A stretch of 64,000 nucleotides of DNA from Lycorma delicatula (Eukaryota > Arthropoda > Insecta > Hemiptera > Fulgoridae): the NCBI RefSeq assembly GCF_047948215.1, contig NC_134455.1, positions 300,780,147-300,844,146 on the forward strand, in the 5' to 3' direction. The position numbers and the translations under genes were made by a program. Shown here in pieces: positions 33,966 to 45,988 of the stretch (position 1 is the stretch's first letter; each line of letters opens with the position of its first letter). The notes beneath the pieces are model-generated. The model ran no database searches. It saw nothing but the letters and a program-made list of their open reading frames with translations, and had not been told where the DNA came from.

Positions 33966-36900
33966 AATTTTTGTGTGTATAATATATGGTTGTATTATTA
34001 ATATTTAAAACTTTTATGACAAAATTGACTACTGAATTCTTGTACATTATTCATCCCCTGTATACAAGCATCTAATTATTTAAAATATGATTGCATCAGA
34101 ATATAAATTTTGTGTTTTTGCAATTCATATTTCATTATATAACAGCGTAGCATATCCAATTTAATCTGTCTACAATATAATCTCTGTTAGAATAACATAA
34201 TAAGAAAGGAAAATCAGAGAGTCTAATTTTAAACTATTCAATCTTAATTCATAAATGAAAATTTCTAGTCAAAGAGAAGTAATTAATAGTTGTAATCGCT
34301 TACTATCTTTCATTAATTTTACATCTAGGATAAATTTAATGAATAGCATAACAGTCCTGAATGACTAATCATTTTATCATCATTAGTGTAATTAATAATG
34401 TAATAATCTTCAGAAATAATAGGTATGAGTCTAATCATCAGTGTATTTATTAATAAATTTCAGTTGAAATCTATTGCGAAAGTTAAATAGCTCTCTAACT
34501 TTACTAAACTTTCTGTACGCAGTAATTACAAGTTCATTATTATCTACAAAATATTATTTAATTCAATACAATTCAGTTAAAAATTAATTTAATAAAAATA
34601 GTTAAACTTTAATAACATAAATATCCGTACATATCTAACAAGTTATTACAAAAAAAAAAGCTATATACTTATAAATATTATGATAGATCGTATTTTGTTA
34701 GGTTATTCTATAATTTCATAATCTTTTCATAATTACTTATATTTTTATAATTCAATATCCGCATTAAATGTTTAACTTTTGAACAAGTATAACAAGCTCT
34801 TTGGAAGGAAATTGTACGACTCACAATTTATTCTTACTGATAAAATCTTCACAGAAAAATAATTAATGTAGAGCTCAGCTATATTAATATTTAGTTCCTT
34901 CTATTTATACTTAAGTTGTATTTTATTGATGGAATTAATAAAACTAGGCGTAAACAAAAGGTATTAGTAGATATATGAAATAAATAATCAAATAAGAATT
35001 TTATAATTAATCTATTTAAACGTGTTATTCATCTTCAAAATAAAGTAGACTAATACGGCTCGCTCCATCATCGTTCTTTCCTCGAAGAAAATTCTATTCT
35101 AGTTTGGATGCTCTAGTTAAATTTATGTTAATATAATTTTACAATATTTTTGAAATCAATTGATATTTTAGAACAATTTTACATTAATATCATTTCTAAT
35201 CATATTATTTTATAATATACTCGTATATATTCTAAGGCACCCTTCATCCAAGCCACCCCTTCTACAGTGTAAAATGTTTTTTTCTTTAAATTGAACTTCC
35301 ATATCCATCGTTTTAACTAACAGTAAAATTTTCTTATACATCAAAACTGAAATAAATTCTATTAATTAATATTAATTAACGTAAATGCATTGTTATAATA
35401 TTATTATTCGTATTAGCAGTCGATTACGTATGTTTTCCTTTTATACTGTAATATAAAATGAAAACTAACTTGCATTACGAGTATTATTAAAATTATAAAT
35501 TAAAAAAAAATTTCCAAAATGTTTTAAGTAAAATATTCCTCAATAAAAAAGCAAAGGAAGTTAAAAGAAAAATCCAAACGAACAGCTAAGTTGTATAATG
35601 AATGGCCCAATGTTTTACATTTCGTTACTGCTTCTACTTTAGAATTCGAAAGATATTATATACTGCTGAGCATAAAAGTATATTGTAATGAAATAAGGAC
35701 AACAAGAAATCCGTATAGCAAAATATAAAAGGTTATTAAATGTAGTTTATTTAGAGACTTTTAAATTTACGTGAATATCAATATGAAATAAACTACCATT
35801 AATAGAAGGAGTAAGAAAACATTTACTGATGAATTATTTTATTGTAGTAGGTAAGGCTGTAAAATAATAACAGAGATTAAAATATATTAAAAGATTTTAT
35901 TAAATGGTTGTTTTAGCACTGAAACTGATTACACGTTCAAACTTTGTCCAAAACGGTTCAAATTTTTTTGTAACTGGAACAACCATATTTAAAAAAAAAT
36001 TATAATTTTCAAAGCATAGATTTGCATAATTCAAATAATTTAATAAAAAAAAACAATATATTTTTATAACGAGTGATTGTTAAATCCACTAACTACTTCT
36101 GACAGAATTATTTAATAGCTATATCTAAGCTCTAAGGTTTAACAGTAAAAAGTATGAATTTTATAAATAGAAATAAGGCTGATTGAAAAAAATAATATGA
36201 AATTAATGCCGTTATTTTACGTGTATGAATTATTTTTAATATCATTTAAGAAGAAAGTAACAGATAAGATCAATATCAGGCAGATAAATTGGCATAAAAA
36301 ACATGCAAAATTTGTCATATACGTGTGGTCAATTAAATTCCAAGTCTTAAAGAAAATTAGTACTACTCATATAAAACTTGCACAATCTGTATTTTTGATT
36401 TCAGATTTTACTGTAATGATGACAATTCTTTATTAATTTTATCAGAACAGCAAAATCCCGGATGGATGGAAATTTTTTGTTGATTCTATTAAAACAATTT
36501 TGAAGATGTCAAATTTAAAACAATAATGGGAGATCATAAAATAGGGAACATGAAATTTCTACTGAAATTCATTACAATAAATATTCATAATACGTATGTG
36601 GACTTCTTCTTCTCCAAGAATGTCTTCTTAAAAGCAGCAGTTTTTTTGCTGTTTTAGATGGAATAGCAGAAATTGGAAAAAATATTTAAAAAAAATATTA
36701 CTCGAGAGGTTTGATCTCATACATGAAGAAAAATATTACGTGTAAGCATATAAAGAAAAATTTAACTTTTACCATTACATGTAAAATTGGATTGGAAAAA
36801 AAATTCTGTGAAACAAAGAATGATTTCACCTTAAAGGTAAAGATTTTTTCTTCATTTTAAAAGGATAATTTGAATCAATTTCAATACGTAAAAAATTATT

Positions 36901-39309
36901 TATTTAGCCATATATTTGTGAGCTGATAAAAAATAATGATTTTAAGAAATGATTGAATGAATCTGCGATAGCATCAAGATAATAATGAAAATCAGTGAAA
37001 ATGTACTAGAGAAACTAGAAAATTAGGGAGTAGTTTTCGTAGTTTAAAACTTTCAAAAATTATCATCCCATTCAAAAATTAGTAAGTACCAGCGGGTTTT
37101 ATTAAAATAGATTTTTTGGATTAAAATTTTAATTTTTTATCATAAACAATTGGAAGTTTAACACTGTGAATGCTTCCACCAAGTTACATCAAAGAAAAAA
37201 CTAGCTAACAGATAAAACAGAACGCAATTATAAACCCTGATTTCTACTTGACATGTAAGAGACACATACACTAGACTTTATTTACCGGAAAATTAATATA
37301 AACATTAAATATATAACGAAATATCTAAGGAAATAGCGAATAAATTTTGACCACCTCTGACAATGTTGATATATCTGAAAACTTCTAACATTCCAAACAA
37401 ATAGGATTGATTATGCGAGATCGACACTGATAAAGGGTAAAAGACCATCGTTTATTAGATAAAAAGCTATCAGTACTTCTATACTAGTCATATTAATACT
37501 ATATACATTTTTATGGATTAGAATTTCGGGGATCAGTGAGTAACTTGCTACTGTAATCCAGTGGTTACAAAAGTCTTGAAAATGTTCACGGTTGCCTTAT
37601 ATTATGTTACAGTAATGATATACTTCATAGAGACGTCTATGTAGAAACGTTAAAGAAGAAATTTGATTTTCTACCTTGAAATGCAAAAAAGATTGGAAAA
37701 CCACACAAATTTTTATCACTCACTCATACAAAACAACAGTGAGCATTAATCCAGGTTGAAAATATTCAAGTAAGTTGACCTTCGGTTAAGTTCTGATCAA
37801 TAACTCAACTATAATGTTTCACTTCATTCTTAAAAAACCTAATGTACTGGACACTCTTCAGACGCCGTTGCACATTACAAACGTTTCATATGCAATATTA
37901 TCATTGTTCACTTTTTAACATGATTGAACATTTTCATTTATTCATACTTTAAATTTCATAATTTTATAAAATAATTTTATTTGTTGGAAACAGTAATTGT
38001 ATTTTATTCTTCAAGTTAATTTCTTTGCTCATATCTACTTATAGCTTTATATTAAATTGATTAAAATGAAATTTGTAATTAAAATAACTATAGACTTTTT
38101 AAAATGTATTCTACTCAAAAAAAACTCCGCTAACTATAAAAATTTTTCTAATAGTAATAACAAAAAGCCCGTGTAAGAATTATTCTTTCACATCAAATTA
38201 ACACAGAAAAGTTAAATATTTTTGAGCATTACAATTGAATATTTCAAAGAGATAAATATAGGGGAGATATATTAAAATAAAAATTAGTATAGAATAAATC
38301 CCTATCAACTATTTTTTTAATAAACAGATCAAATAGCCCATTAAATTTTATTATCTCCAATAAAAAATATTTGTTACGTTTTAAATACCCTTATTTATAG
38401 AGTAAATTTTTATTTGGGATTACACAATGAAGTAGGTTTTTAATGGTTTTAAAAATAGTGGTTTAAGAAGTTTTAATATTAAATTTTACTATACAAAGAT
38501 GTTTAGCATAATTTAATAACATAATTGTTTAGTCTTTAAACCTTTAATACTGATCTATTTGTTACTAAGTAGGTTACTGCATAGATTAGTATCAAAGAGG
38601 AATACGAAGAGATTATTCTGATATTAAGCTTCCATATTCAAGTAGTTGTTGAAGAAATGATCTATTAGAATATATATATATATATATATATATATTCAGC
38701 GGGTTGTTCAGGCCTCCCAACAATCTGTCCCAATATCACAATCAAGGACTTTCCTCTTTGTCTTATAACAATGAAAATGTAAGGTAAAGAGGAACAAAAC
38801 AACAAAAGAGGGATTGTGTAATCTCTACTAGTAATCTTTCCCCCTTAAGGAAGCGTAGAGCTTCTTGACATACATCTTACAGTTAGTCCTTTTATTCCTG
38901 ATTTGCGTCATATTTATTCAGATATATACATCGTAAAGTTATGATAAATAAAAAAACATACTTTTGTATATTGAAAGAAATATAAACGTATAAAATTATT
39001 AATCTTCACACATTTCCTTCTATTTTAAAAATAATGTTTCCTATCTTAAATATATTTTTCAACGGCATACTTAATTCAGTATATCTTAAACATTTTTTTA
39101 AAATAAATTTTGACAATAAAAATAAACTTATCTTTAAATGTCGAACGAAGACCAAGCATCTTTCTGTTTAAAAGGTCATCCACACATATGTCGTTGAGAG
39201 TTTTACCGCTTAACTAGAGAAATATTTTCTATTAAATAAAGAATTGCTATCAGGATCTCTAATTTTTTATGAAAAGAGAGACTTGACTTTACATTAAAAC
39301 AAATGTATG
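33966..39309. other. AT-rich desert
   Basis: No gene recognised over 5.3 kb. A (TA)n tract lies at 38670-38695. Open frames such as 36197-36436 show no known motif. A slightly GC-richer patch at 38697-38920 is unassigned. Confidence 0.5.
38670..38695. repeat. (TA)n microsatellite
   Basis: An uninterrupted alternating TA tract. Confidence 0.95.
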
Positions 39310-40019
39310 AATTAAAGTTTAATTGAGAACCTCATCTGTTTCTGAAAATTTACAACATAATTTCTTAGTCCGCACCTCTTTTGTAGGTTTTCATATTTTA
39401 AACTCTTCCAGTAGATACTTAACAGTAAGGGGTTTATCTAACAGAATGAACATTGGTATTTTTTCGCCGGTAAAAAAATATGAATGTGTATTCATGTGTG
39501 CCGCTTTCGAGAATGGTCACTACCATTTCTTTGCGGGAGTCATAATTGCATCGTTCTTCCATTTACGTTGAGTTAGTTTAATTGGATTTAATTTCATTCA
39601 AAATCTTTTCTCCACTCACTAAATTAAACAAATCTTTTAATTAATTTTTTTTTCCATTCACTAAACTATTCCACGAATTCTGAGTATTTTAAGAATATTT
39701 TTAACGTCTGCCACGTCAATAGGGATTATATCCATATTCTCACAAACTTTTGCCATTCTGGCAGCTTCGTTTGCACTTTCATTTCCTGAGTTACCAGAAT
39801 AGCCTGGAGTTCATACAGATACAATTCGTATCTTTATCTGTACCAATCGGTTCAATACAACAGAATGAACAAGATGTTTGTGATCAGAGGACATCCTCTA
39901 TGGTCTTGTACGGAATAGCAGTTAGTGCACTTTTAGAGTCGAAATATATCAGCACTCTGACGTCGCAGAAATGTTGTGTATAGCGAAGAGGATGTTGACA
40001 AATATCCATTGATAGTCCA
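39310..40019 (-). pseudogene. I-clade LINE ORF2 ends joined: N-terminus then RNase H
   Basis: The sequence first reads WTINGYLSTSS, which matches the opening of I-type ORF2 (a QWNINGY-like start of the endonuclease). Within about 50 bp it passes to RNase H in another frame: DVRVLIYFDSKSALTAIPYK (catalytic Asp), then IRIVSV, TPGYSGNSGNESANEAARM, where the family has an Asp at the position of the Asn in ESANEAA, and VADVKNILKILR. The tail gives FFTGEKIPMF and KPLTVKYLLEEFKI, the degenerate Cys/His region. The intervening endonuclease and RT are gone. It is non-functional. Confidence 0.75.
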
Positions 40020-40046
40020 TTAAAAAATTGACTCGTTAATATTATT

Positions 40047-41075
40047 CAGTTAATTTTGGGGTTTTTCCTTTGGCAAACCCTTTTTCCTTTTCTTTTCCAT
40101 CTCTGAACTCCTTCATACTCTAAAATAATGTTACCGCCCGTATAGCTCCCAGCCTCAGCGCTCTGTGTAAGCAACGAATCCGAGGTGAGAACAGAAGAGA
40201 CACCGACGAGTGGGTCGCACCAGCCTCATGAAGGGGGTGAAATAGTTACTCTTGTGTGGTTTTAGGTGGTCTCTCTGGTTTAGGTTGTGAGACAACCTGA
40301 GAAGAACATTTCTTCAAAGTCTCCTTAGTGGATTCTGAATCACTTACCATATTAGCAGGTTCATCTGACAGTTTGCGTAGCTGAACCTGTACTTCAAGTA
40401 TGATTTCGTTTGCTTCTGCTCTGATGTGCTTTTAATTTTATTTAAAAAAAATGTTCTTATGTCTACAACTTGGTCGGTCACATAGAGTCCTTTAGAGAGA
40501 GACAGAGGGATAGAGACTTAATTTTATGGTTCATTGTTGTCTTTGTCATAGTACTTGGTGTAGGAGCAGTAGTCGCTGCCTGATTATATATTCTGTTTAA
40601 TCTTACTTTGTGACTGCTTTCAATTTCTCTTTCTTGGAAAAACAATCTGTAAGGTTTTCACTTCTTCTATGATCACTGCATCTTTGTAAACAAGACAGTT
40701 TCTTGGTCAACATGAATGCTGTCCTTTACAGTTAATGCAAATGAGAGAATCTTTACAAAATTCACCTTCGTAAGTTTCTTTACTATACTCACGTATTTGA
40801 GGTCTCACAATGAACCGCGGTGCGGCTAAATCGCTGGCACCGGATGCACCGCATCAGTTGTAGCACGAAAGTTTGCACATGTAGACAATGTATACTACTG
40901 GGCACTCTCTCTGGCTGGAATGATTTATTAAAGGAAGGATGTGAGAGGCAAACGTAGAATTTCGCCATTTTATTTCAAGGTCAGCCTTTGGCACTCTATT
41001 ACTCCCTGCTTAGACAACTCCTCGACAATTTTTTTTCTTTGAACAATTTAATAAATATCGATAAACAACACTCTT
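40047..41075 (-). pseudogene. I-clade LINE ORF1 (gag-like, zinc knuckles)
   Basis: The minus strand reads MRCIRCQRFSRTAVHCE at 40804-40854: a CX2CX4HX4C knuckle with the His replaced by Arg. EYSKETYEGEFCKDSLICIN leads into CKGQHSC and PRNC at 40694-40741, a second knuckle (CX2CX3HX6C) with a stop where Trp is usual. KDAVIIEEVKTLQ follows, as in I-type ORF1. The C-terminal part includes VSQPKPERPPKTTQE and a basic WKRKGKRVCQRKNPKIN ending at about 40047. ORF1 proteins bind element RNA in the cytoplasm and carry it to the nucleus. Stops and frame changes disable this copy; the N-terminal half is missing or unrecognisable. Confidence 0.75.
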
Positions 41076-41789
41076 TAACGTATTGAGAGTGCTGTTTACT
41101 AATTCGCTAAGTGAAATTGTTTTTATAAAATTATAATATTTTAGGTTATTTAAAAGTTTAATGAGAAAGTTTTCTTAAATCTTATCCGGGAACATAATAT
41201 ACTTTTTTCATTAAAACGGATTAACGTGAAAAATTTATAAAAAAAAAAAATTATTAACCATCTCACAACGAACTCATACAAATATTTCGTACTTTAAAAC
41301 CTTTTTTCAGTATAAATTTAAGTAAATAGTAATTAAAATCATTATAAATTTATTTATTAAATTGAATGCGATCACGATTTAATAGAATTCGTAAAAATTT
41401 AAAAAATTTTAAATTTGTTTTTTTCCTTTCTTTCTGTCTATCTCTCGTTTGTGTGTGATCTTCCATTAGCCTACACGCTGCCTTGTAATAAATAAGCAAA
41501 TATGTATTACAATATAACATTAAAAAATATAACTGAAGAATAGAAAGTGAAAAGAAATCAGAAATAGGATATCACTGACAAAGTAAAGCAAAAACGGCAT
41601 AGTAAACAAAACATAATTATACAAAAGAAACATCTTATAAAGTACTGTTGTAGAGGTTACGCTTTACTTACAAAAAAATGTATGAAATAAAGAAAAGACC
41701 AGAAACTCTTCAAACCTAAGAATGTGAGAGGGAAGGAAATACAGCAGTCAGGTAAGAAATGGAACAGTACTTGTATGGTTGAGTGACTC
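41076..41789. other. AT-rich spacer
   Basis: No gene recognised. Purine-rich plus-strand sequence from about 41560 may be further decayed LINE tail, but no motif is legible. Confidence 0.45.
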
Positions 41790-41925
41790 AGTACAGGCTA
41801 CTTGATACAATTCATAAAAGAAAAACTAACTGGAAAGGTTATTTGCAGAGGGGAAGCAGTTTAATGAAATATTAGTGGGATGATAAAAGGCAGAGAAACA
41901 AGAAGAATATTACATGAATAAAATA
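41790..41925 (+). pseudogene. short LINE RT tail fragment (weak)
   Basis: The plus strand reads LLDTIHKRKTNWKGYLQRGS, then in another frame ISGMIKGRETRRILHE. This resembles the segment of RTE-like C-terminal regions that reads like TIKKRKTNWIGHxLRG...VIEGKIEGxR. It is very short and broken, so I hold it loosely. Confidence 0.4.
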
Positions 41926-42483
41926 ACTTATCATTAATCTTCCTTTTTTCTCAAAAATCTGTGATTTATTCCTTTTTTATTTTTATTTCCTAAATAGTAC
42001 TCGATTTGTCTACATTTTCTTTATTTTAATTACGGTTTCATCATTGTCATTTTATTTTTTTGTTCTCCATTAAACAATATTCTAAATAATTCAATAAAAG
42101 AATTTATAGCTTTTGTATAAGACCTAAATTTCCTTCATTAACGTTAAGGTCGTTAAAATACAGTTTTGTTTTATCACTTTTTTAGAAATAAAGAAATCTA
42201 ATTTCATTTTTTTGGTTAAAATAATTAAAATATTTAAGCAATATATTAAAAACAAAATGTTTTTAATTTTTTAACACGAATTGTTAAAGTATGGAAAAAT
42301 ACAATTATTAATTTAAAAATTGTTATAAGGAGTATTCTTTTAAATACATTGTTATTAATGGACAATAATTAGTATCATTTTACTTGTATCATCCATGATT
42401 TTCAATTTATTGTTTTTCTCCCTCCTGTATTATTTAATTATTTGGTTAATTAAAATTGTTTGATTGTTAAGTGACGAAAAGAA
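41926..42483. other. AT-rich spacer
   Basis: Nothing recognised. Confidence 0.5.
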
Positions 42484-42645
42484 ATAATTTTTTTCTGGCT
42501 TGATAATATCGTCATAAGCTTGAAACTTATGCGTGGGGTTTGGAAACGGAATTTTTTAGCGTATGAAAAATTTCATGCCTGACCGGGATTTGAACCCAGG
42601 ACCTTCAAATAAAAAGCTGAGACACTACCACACCGCCACGGAGTA
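42484..42645 (-). repeat. tRNA-derived SINE
   Basis: The minus strand carries a B box GGTTCAAATCC (42586-42596; consensus GGTTCGANTCC, one difference) and, about 32 nt upstream, an A-box-like TGGCGGTGTGG (42628-42638). These are internal RNA polymerase III promoter elements as in a tRNA. The sequence does not fold into an intact tRNA with matching acceptor ends, and it continues for about 80 nt of non-tRNA sequence toward an A-rich end near 42484, so I call it a SINE and not a tRNA gene. The 3' boundary is approximate. Confidence 0.7.
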
Positions 42646-42819
42646 TTAAACTATCCTTTACCGGGTTTAGAACAACGAAGATTTATGAATATGATTATAT
42701 ATAATTTCATATATTGAATCCTAAATGTTCAATGGCTGCATACGGAAAGGGCTGAGTGAAGTAAAAGAGAAGTTGGGGGAAGTAGGAGGAGTAAGGATAC
42801 AAGAAAATACGGTACTTGG

Positions 42820-43500
42820 TGAGATTTCCTGATGTTATAAAAGTATTGACAGAGAATGAGCAGTATCTAATAGCGATGTTGAAGAGATGTAATTCGTCGT
42901 AAGTATAGGGTATGGCCTACTTTCCATATATGGACAGTCAGTTGGCCGTTCAAAAAAGGAAATAGAGAGTCGTATCAACCATGCTAAAAATGGATATAAT
43001 AAAAAGCGTAATCCATTCATTTTAAATAAAAACATAATGATAACCTCAAGAAGAGGTTACTAAAAAGTTGTGTAGAGCTTGTTTTTGTATGAAAACGAGA
43101 CGTGTATTCTTAAAATGGAGAAAGAAAGAAAAATTAAAGCATTTGAGATGTGGTGCTGCGGCATAAAGAAGGAAATCAGGTGGATGGACAAAAAGTGATT
43201 AATCGCGGTATTAAGGATGGTTAACATCAATAAACATTACTTCTTGACCAAGTTAAAACAGAGTTAATGACGAGCTCATCAACTGGCCAACTGGTTGAAG
43301 ATTTGTTAATATATGACGGGTTAAGTAAAATGATATTAGATGGTGTAATGTAAGAAAAGTATACAAGAGAAAACCCGAGGAACAAGTAAATTGATCAGAT
43401 TATAGAAGAAATGGGATGTGTTACCAACAGGGAGAAATATGCTGAAAATCTGAAAGAACGGAGATCAGCTATAAAACAATCCTTGAATAGTAAACACAAA
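42820..43500 (+). pseudogene. RTE-like LINE RT tail
   Basis: The plus strand starts RFPDVIKVLTENEQYLIAM, where RFPDV matches the RFADD catalytic box with two changes, and continues RKEIESRINHAKNGYNKKRN, ILKMEKERKIKAFEMWC, EIRWMDKK, and MILDGVM...IDQIIEEMGCVTNR. The order (AFEMWC, then the basic GRPR-like region, then the IIxDxGC-like segment) parallels the RTE element at 20160-23400, but the sequence is a different family. Stops and shifts are frequent. The endonuclease and upstream RT are absent, as in 5'-truncated copies. Confidence 0.75.
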
Positions 43501-44224
43501 AATAAAGATTGCAGATAAATAATTAATATTTTTATGATAATAAGCTGAATTTTAAGTAATTCATGTAAATTTTCATAAAAAAACTTTTAAATATCTTCTT
43601 TGTAAGCTTATTCTTTAATAATTTTATTATTATAAATAGCCATTATAATAAATAATTATCTTTATACTGTATTAAATAAGCAAAGTAAGGAACTACAGTC
43701 AATTTTTTAGGTACATCGAATTAAGAAAAACGTTTGATTATATAAAATATTCAATTTAAAAAAAAAAATAATTTTCTCTTTGCAGGAAATATTTTTGCAT
43801 ACTTTTCAATACGTCAGCATATAATCAGTATTTAAGTGCAAAAAAAATTACTTCCATTTTTCTCAAGGAAAAATTTAACTTATATCGCTTACACCAGTGC
43901 ATCAAAATGCACCACTACACACATACGTTTAATTACACAAAACCATAAGAAATAATAGTACAGACGGTATAATGCTACAAATAAATTTTCTCCGTTCTGG
44001 GAGAAATAATGAAAATACATTACTGGAAAAAGTGAATATTAAAAGAAGAAAATGAATATTATTAAGTCTTAATATTTTAGTCTTTTTTTAAAATTTGATT
44101 ATGATTCCACGACGTTTTAAATGCAGAGTTTGCTGAATAATATATATATTTTAAAACATAAAATTCAGTAATTAACATGTGTTATAGTAATTAAACATAT
44201 ATATGTATTTATATGTTGCATTAC
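43501..44224. other. AT-rich spacer
   Basis: No gene recognised. Confidence 0.5.
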
Positions 44225-44545
44225 TCTATAGGCTTCTGTAGAGAACGCTTCCTTGAGGTACCCTTGATTGAATAAGGAACAAATCCGTCAAAACCTTTCT
44301 ATGTTTAACATGCGGTAAACGTTTTTCAGTTTATAGAGCAAACCTAGCAACCTTGTCAAAAGCCTGACTGATATCTAGGAAATCGGCTGAACTGTACTGT
44401 TTCTCATATAGAGCTGAACAACACTGTTTTGTTCTAAAAACAGTAATGTTTTTAACGTTAAAAATCCTGTTTGTTTGTTTCACAGCAGCATGTTGCTCCC
44501 TAAACCCAGTGAGCCGGAATTTGATAACCTGTTTACTTATTTTTA
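44225..44545 (-). pseudogene. Jockey-type RT fragment
   Basis: The minus strand reads FRLTGFREQHAAVKQTNRIF (the FGFRxxH region), then ADFLDISQAFDKV (the motif A region with its catalytic Asp), and near 44250 RVPQGSVL (the GVPQGSVL motif). Those three landmarks in that order identify the RT of a Jockey-type LINE. It ends before the YADD box. It directly abuts the R1 remnant, which runs in the opposite direction. Confidence 0.8.
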
Positions 44546-44555
44546 AGTAAATCAA

Positions 44556-45324
44556 GAGTTTTTGGCCAGCGGGTTGTTACGAAAAGTGATTGATACCCTG
44601 TTTCGGGTTGTGATCCCGAGCGCAGAGAGAAGCTGGTCGCTGACGGAGTGAAGAGTTTCACCTCAAAAGAAGTGTTGAAGGCGGCTGGCAGACTCAGGTT
44701 CGGCATAAGTCCGGAGCCGGAGGAGGTGCCGGTCGAGATAGTCAAAGCGTTCTTGGACGCAGCACCAGAGCTGGTGGAAGACTGCATGAGCGGCTTCTTC
44801 CATAGCGAGTACTTCCCGAAGGAATGAAAGGTGGGCAGATTAATTCTGCTCAGGAAACCAGGAAGATGTGAAGAGGACCCCACGGCGCACCGGACGATAT
44901 AACTGTTAAATGCGGGAAGTAAGCTTTTCGAGCAGCAGTTGCTGGCTATGTAGAGGAAGAGATCGGGGTGAGTGGAGGTCTGGCGGTTAGCCAGTTTGGC
45001 TTCCGGAGGGGCAGGTCTACTGTGGACGCCGTTAGTAGGCGTCGATTCATACCTCTACGTGGCCAGGAGAGATGACTGTGGGTACTGCTCGGCGGAATTG
45101 GACACCGCCGAGCACGCTATCTTCGACTGGCCACGCTGGGGAAGAGAGAGAGGAGATGTTGTCCGGGTTGTAGGAGGTCATATCTCCCCGGGCAACATAG
45201 CTGACATCATGCTCCGAAGCAAGGAATCCTGGGAGGTCGTGGCCAGGTTTGTAACGTCTTCTATGTCCAAGAAGGAGGAGGACGAGAACGGGTGGAATTC
45301 GCAGTGTAACCTCTTAGTGTAAAT
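44556..45324 (+). pseudogene. R1-clade LINE ORF2, RT start joined to C-terminal zinc finger
   Basis: The plus strand opens with LLRKVIDTLFRVVIP, then REKLVADGVKSFTSKEVLKA, GRLRFGISPEPEEVPVEIVK, YFPKE, GRLILLRKPGR, LLNAGSKLFEQQLLA and, after a shift, QFGFRRGRSTVDAVSR, which is the R1-type RT up to the FRxxRST motif. Near 45036-45050 the frame passes straight to YLYVARRDDCGYCSAELD, TAEHAIFDWPRWGRERGDVV and GHISPGNIADIMLRS, the C-terminal zinc finger of R1 elements (CX2CX8H, with the last Cys changed to Trp) and the region after it, ending at 45322. The RT active site and thumb are missing. R1 elements insert by target-primed reverse transcription. This copy is dead. Confidence 0.85.
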
Positions 45325-45766
45325 CGGGTAGTAGTCAGTTTAGTGATTTAAATTGCGTGGGGTTGTTTATGGTGTTGTTTTCTTGGATTTATGTTTACGC
45401 GATAACGCGTCAACGTTAAAGAAAAAACGGCGTCGTAGTGTTATGTCGTGTGTATTTTTGTAGTATAAGTATATTTGTTTAACTTGTATTGTAACTTGTG
45501 TATTTTTAAATTCTTGTAGTGTTTTTGCGTGTTGGGGGATATCTTCCGGATTTGGCATTGTAATTCGCGCTGTTAATGCGTTATTCGTTACCGTGTTACC
45601 GTCGTGTTGCATCGGATCGTTTATCGTATTACGTTTTCGGATTTGTTTATTTGAGTTTAAGAGTGACCGTTTGTATCCGTAGCAAAATTCACACAGGTGT
45701 AGTCATAAAGATAATTAAAAAAAAAAGTGGCTGTCGTGAGACTGGCCTACAGAAGTGAAAACTTCT
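45325..45766 (+). mobile_element. 3' UTR of the R1-clade remnant
   Basis: This segment is richer in G than the surroundings, is non-coding, has many CG dinucleotides and follows the R1 stop directly. It has an A run at 45716-45726 and returns to AT-rich background at about 45767. I infer that it is the element's 3' untranslated region. Confidence 0.5.
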
Positions 45767-45988
45767 TATTTTATTCTATTACTGATTTCAATGTATTTGA
45801 TTATTTATTTTAAATGACATTATAGACTACTTATTAAATGTATTTATAATATGAAGTAATGGTTAATTAAATAATTTGACAATAAAAATTACATTTATTT
45901 TCTTTATTAAATAAGTCTTAGAAAACATTTCAATTTTAATAAGGAATTATTTTATTTTTTCAATTTGTTATTACATTATATTATTATT

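Larger units (their letters stand above)
39310..41075 (-). mobile_element. I-clade LINE, endonuclease and RT deleted
   Basis: On the minus strand the order is gag-like ORF1 with two zinc knuckles (about 41075-40047), the first residues of ORF2 (about 40019-39969), and then directly RNase H and the C-terminal tail (about 39964-39310). The endonuclease and RT, which should occupy well over 2 kb, are missing between about 39985 and 39965. All parts are decayed. Confidence 0.8.

Noticed and set aside
36197..36560. 79-codon frame and a following KIPDGWKFF phrase resembling an RT segment
   Set aside because: Only one short phrase matches; the rest shows no RT motif.
42560..42645. Functional tRNA gene
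   Set aside because: A and B boxes are present, but I could not find matching acceptor-stem ends or a clear anticodon arm, and the sequence continues into a SINE-like body.
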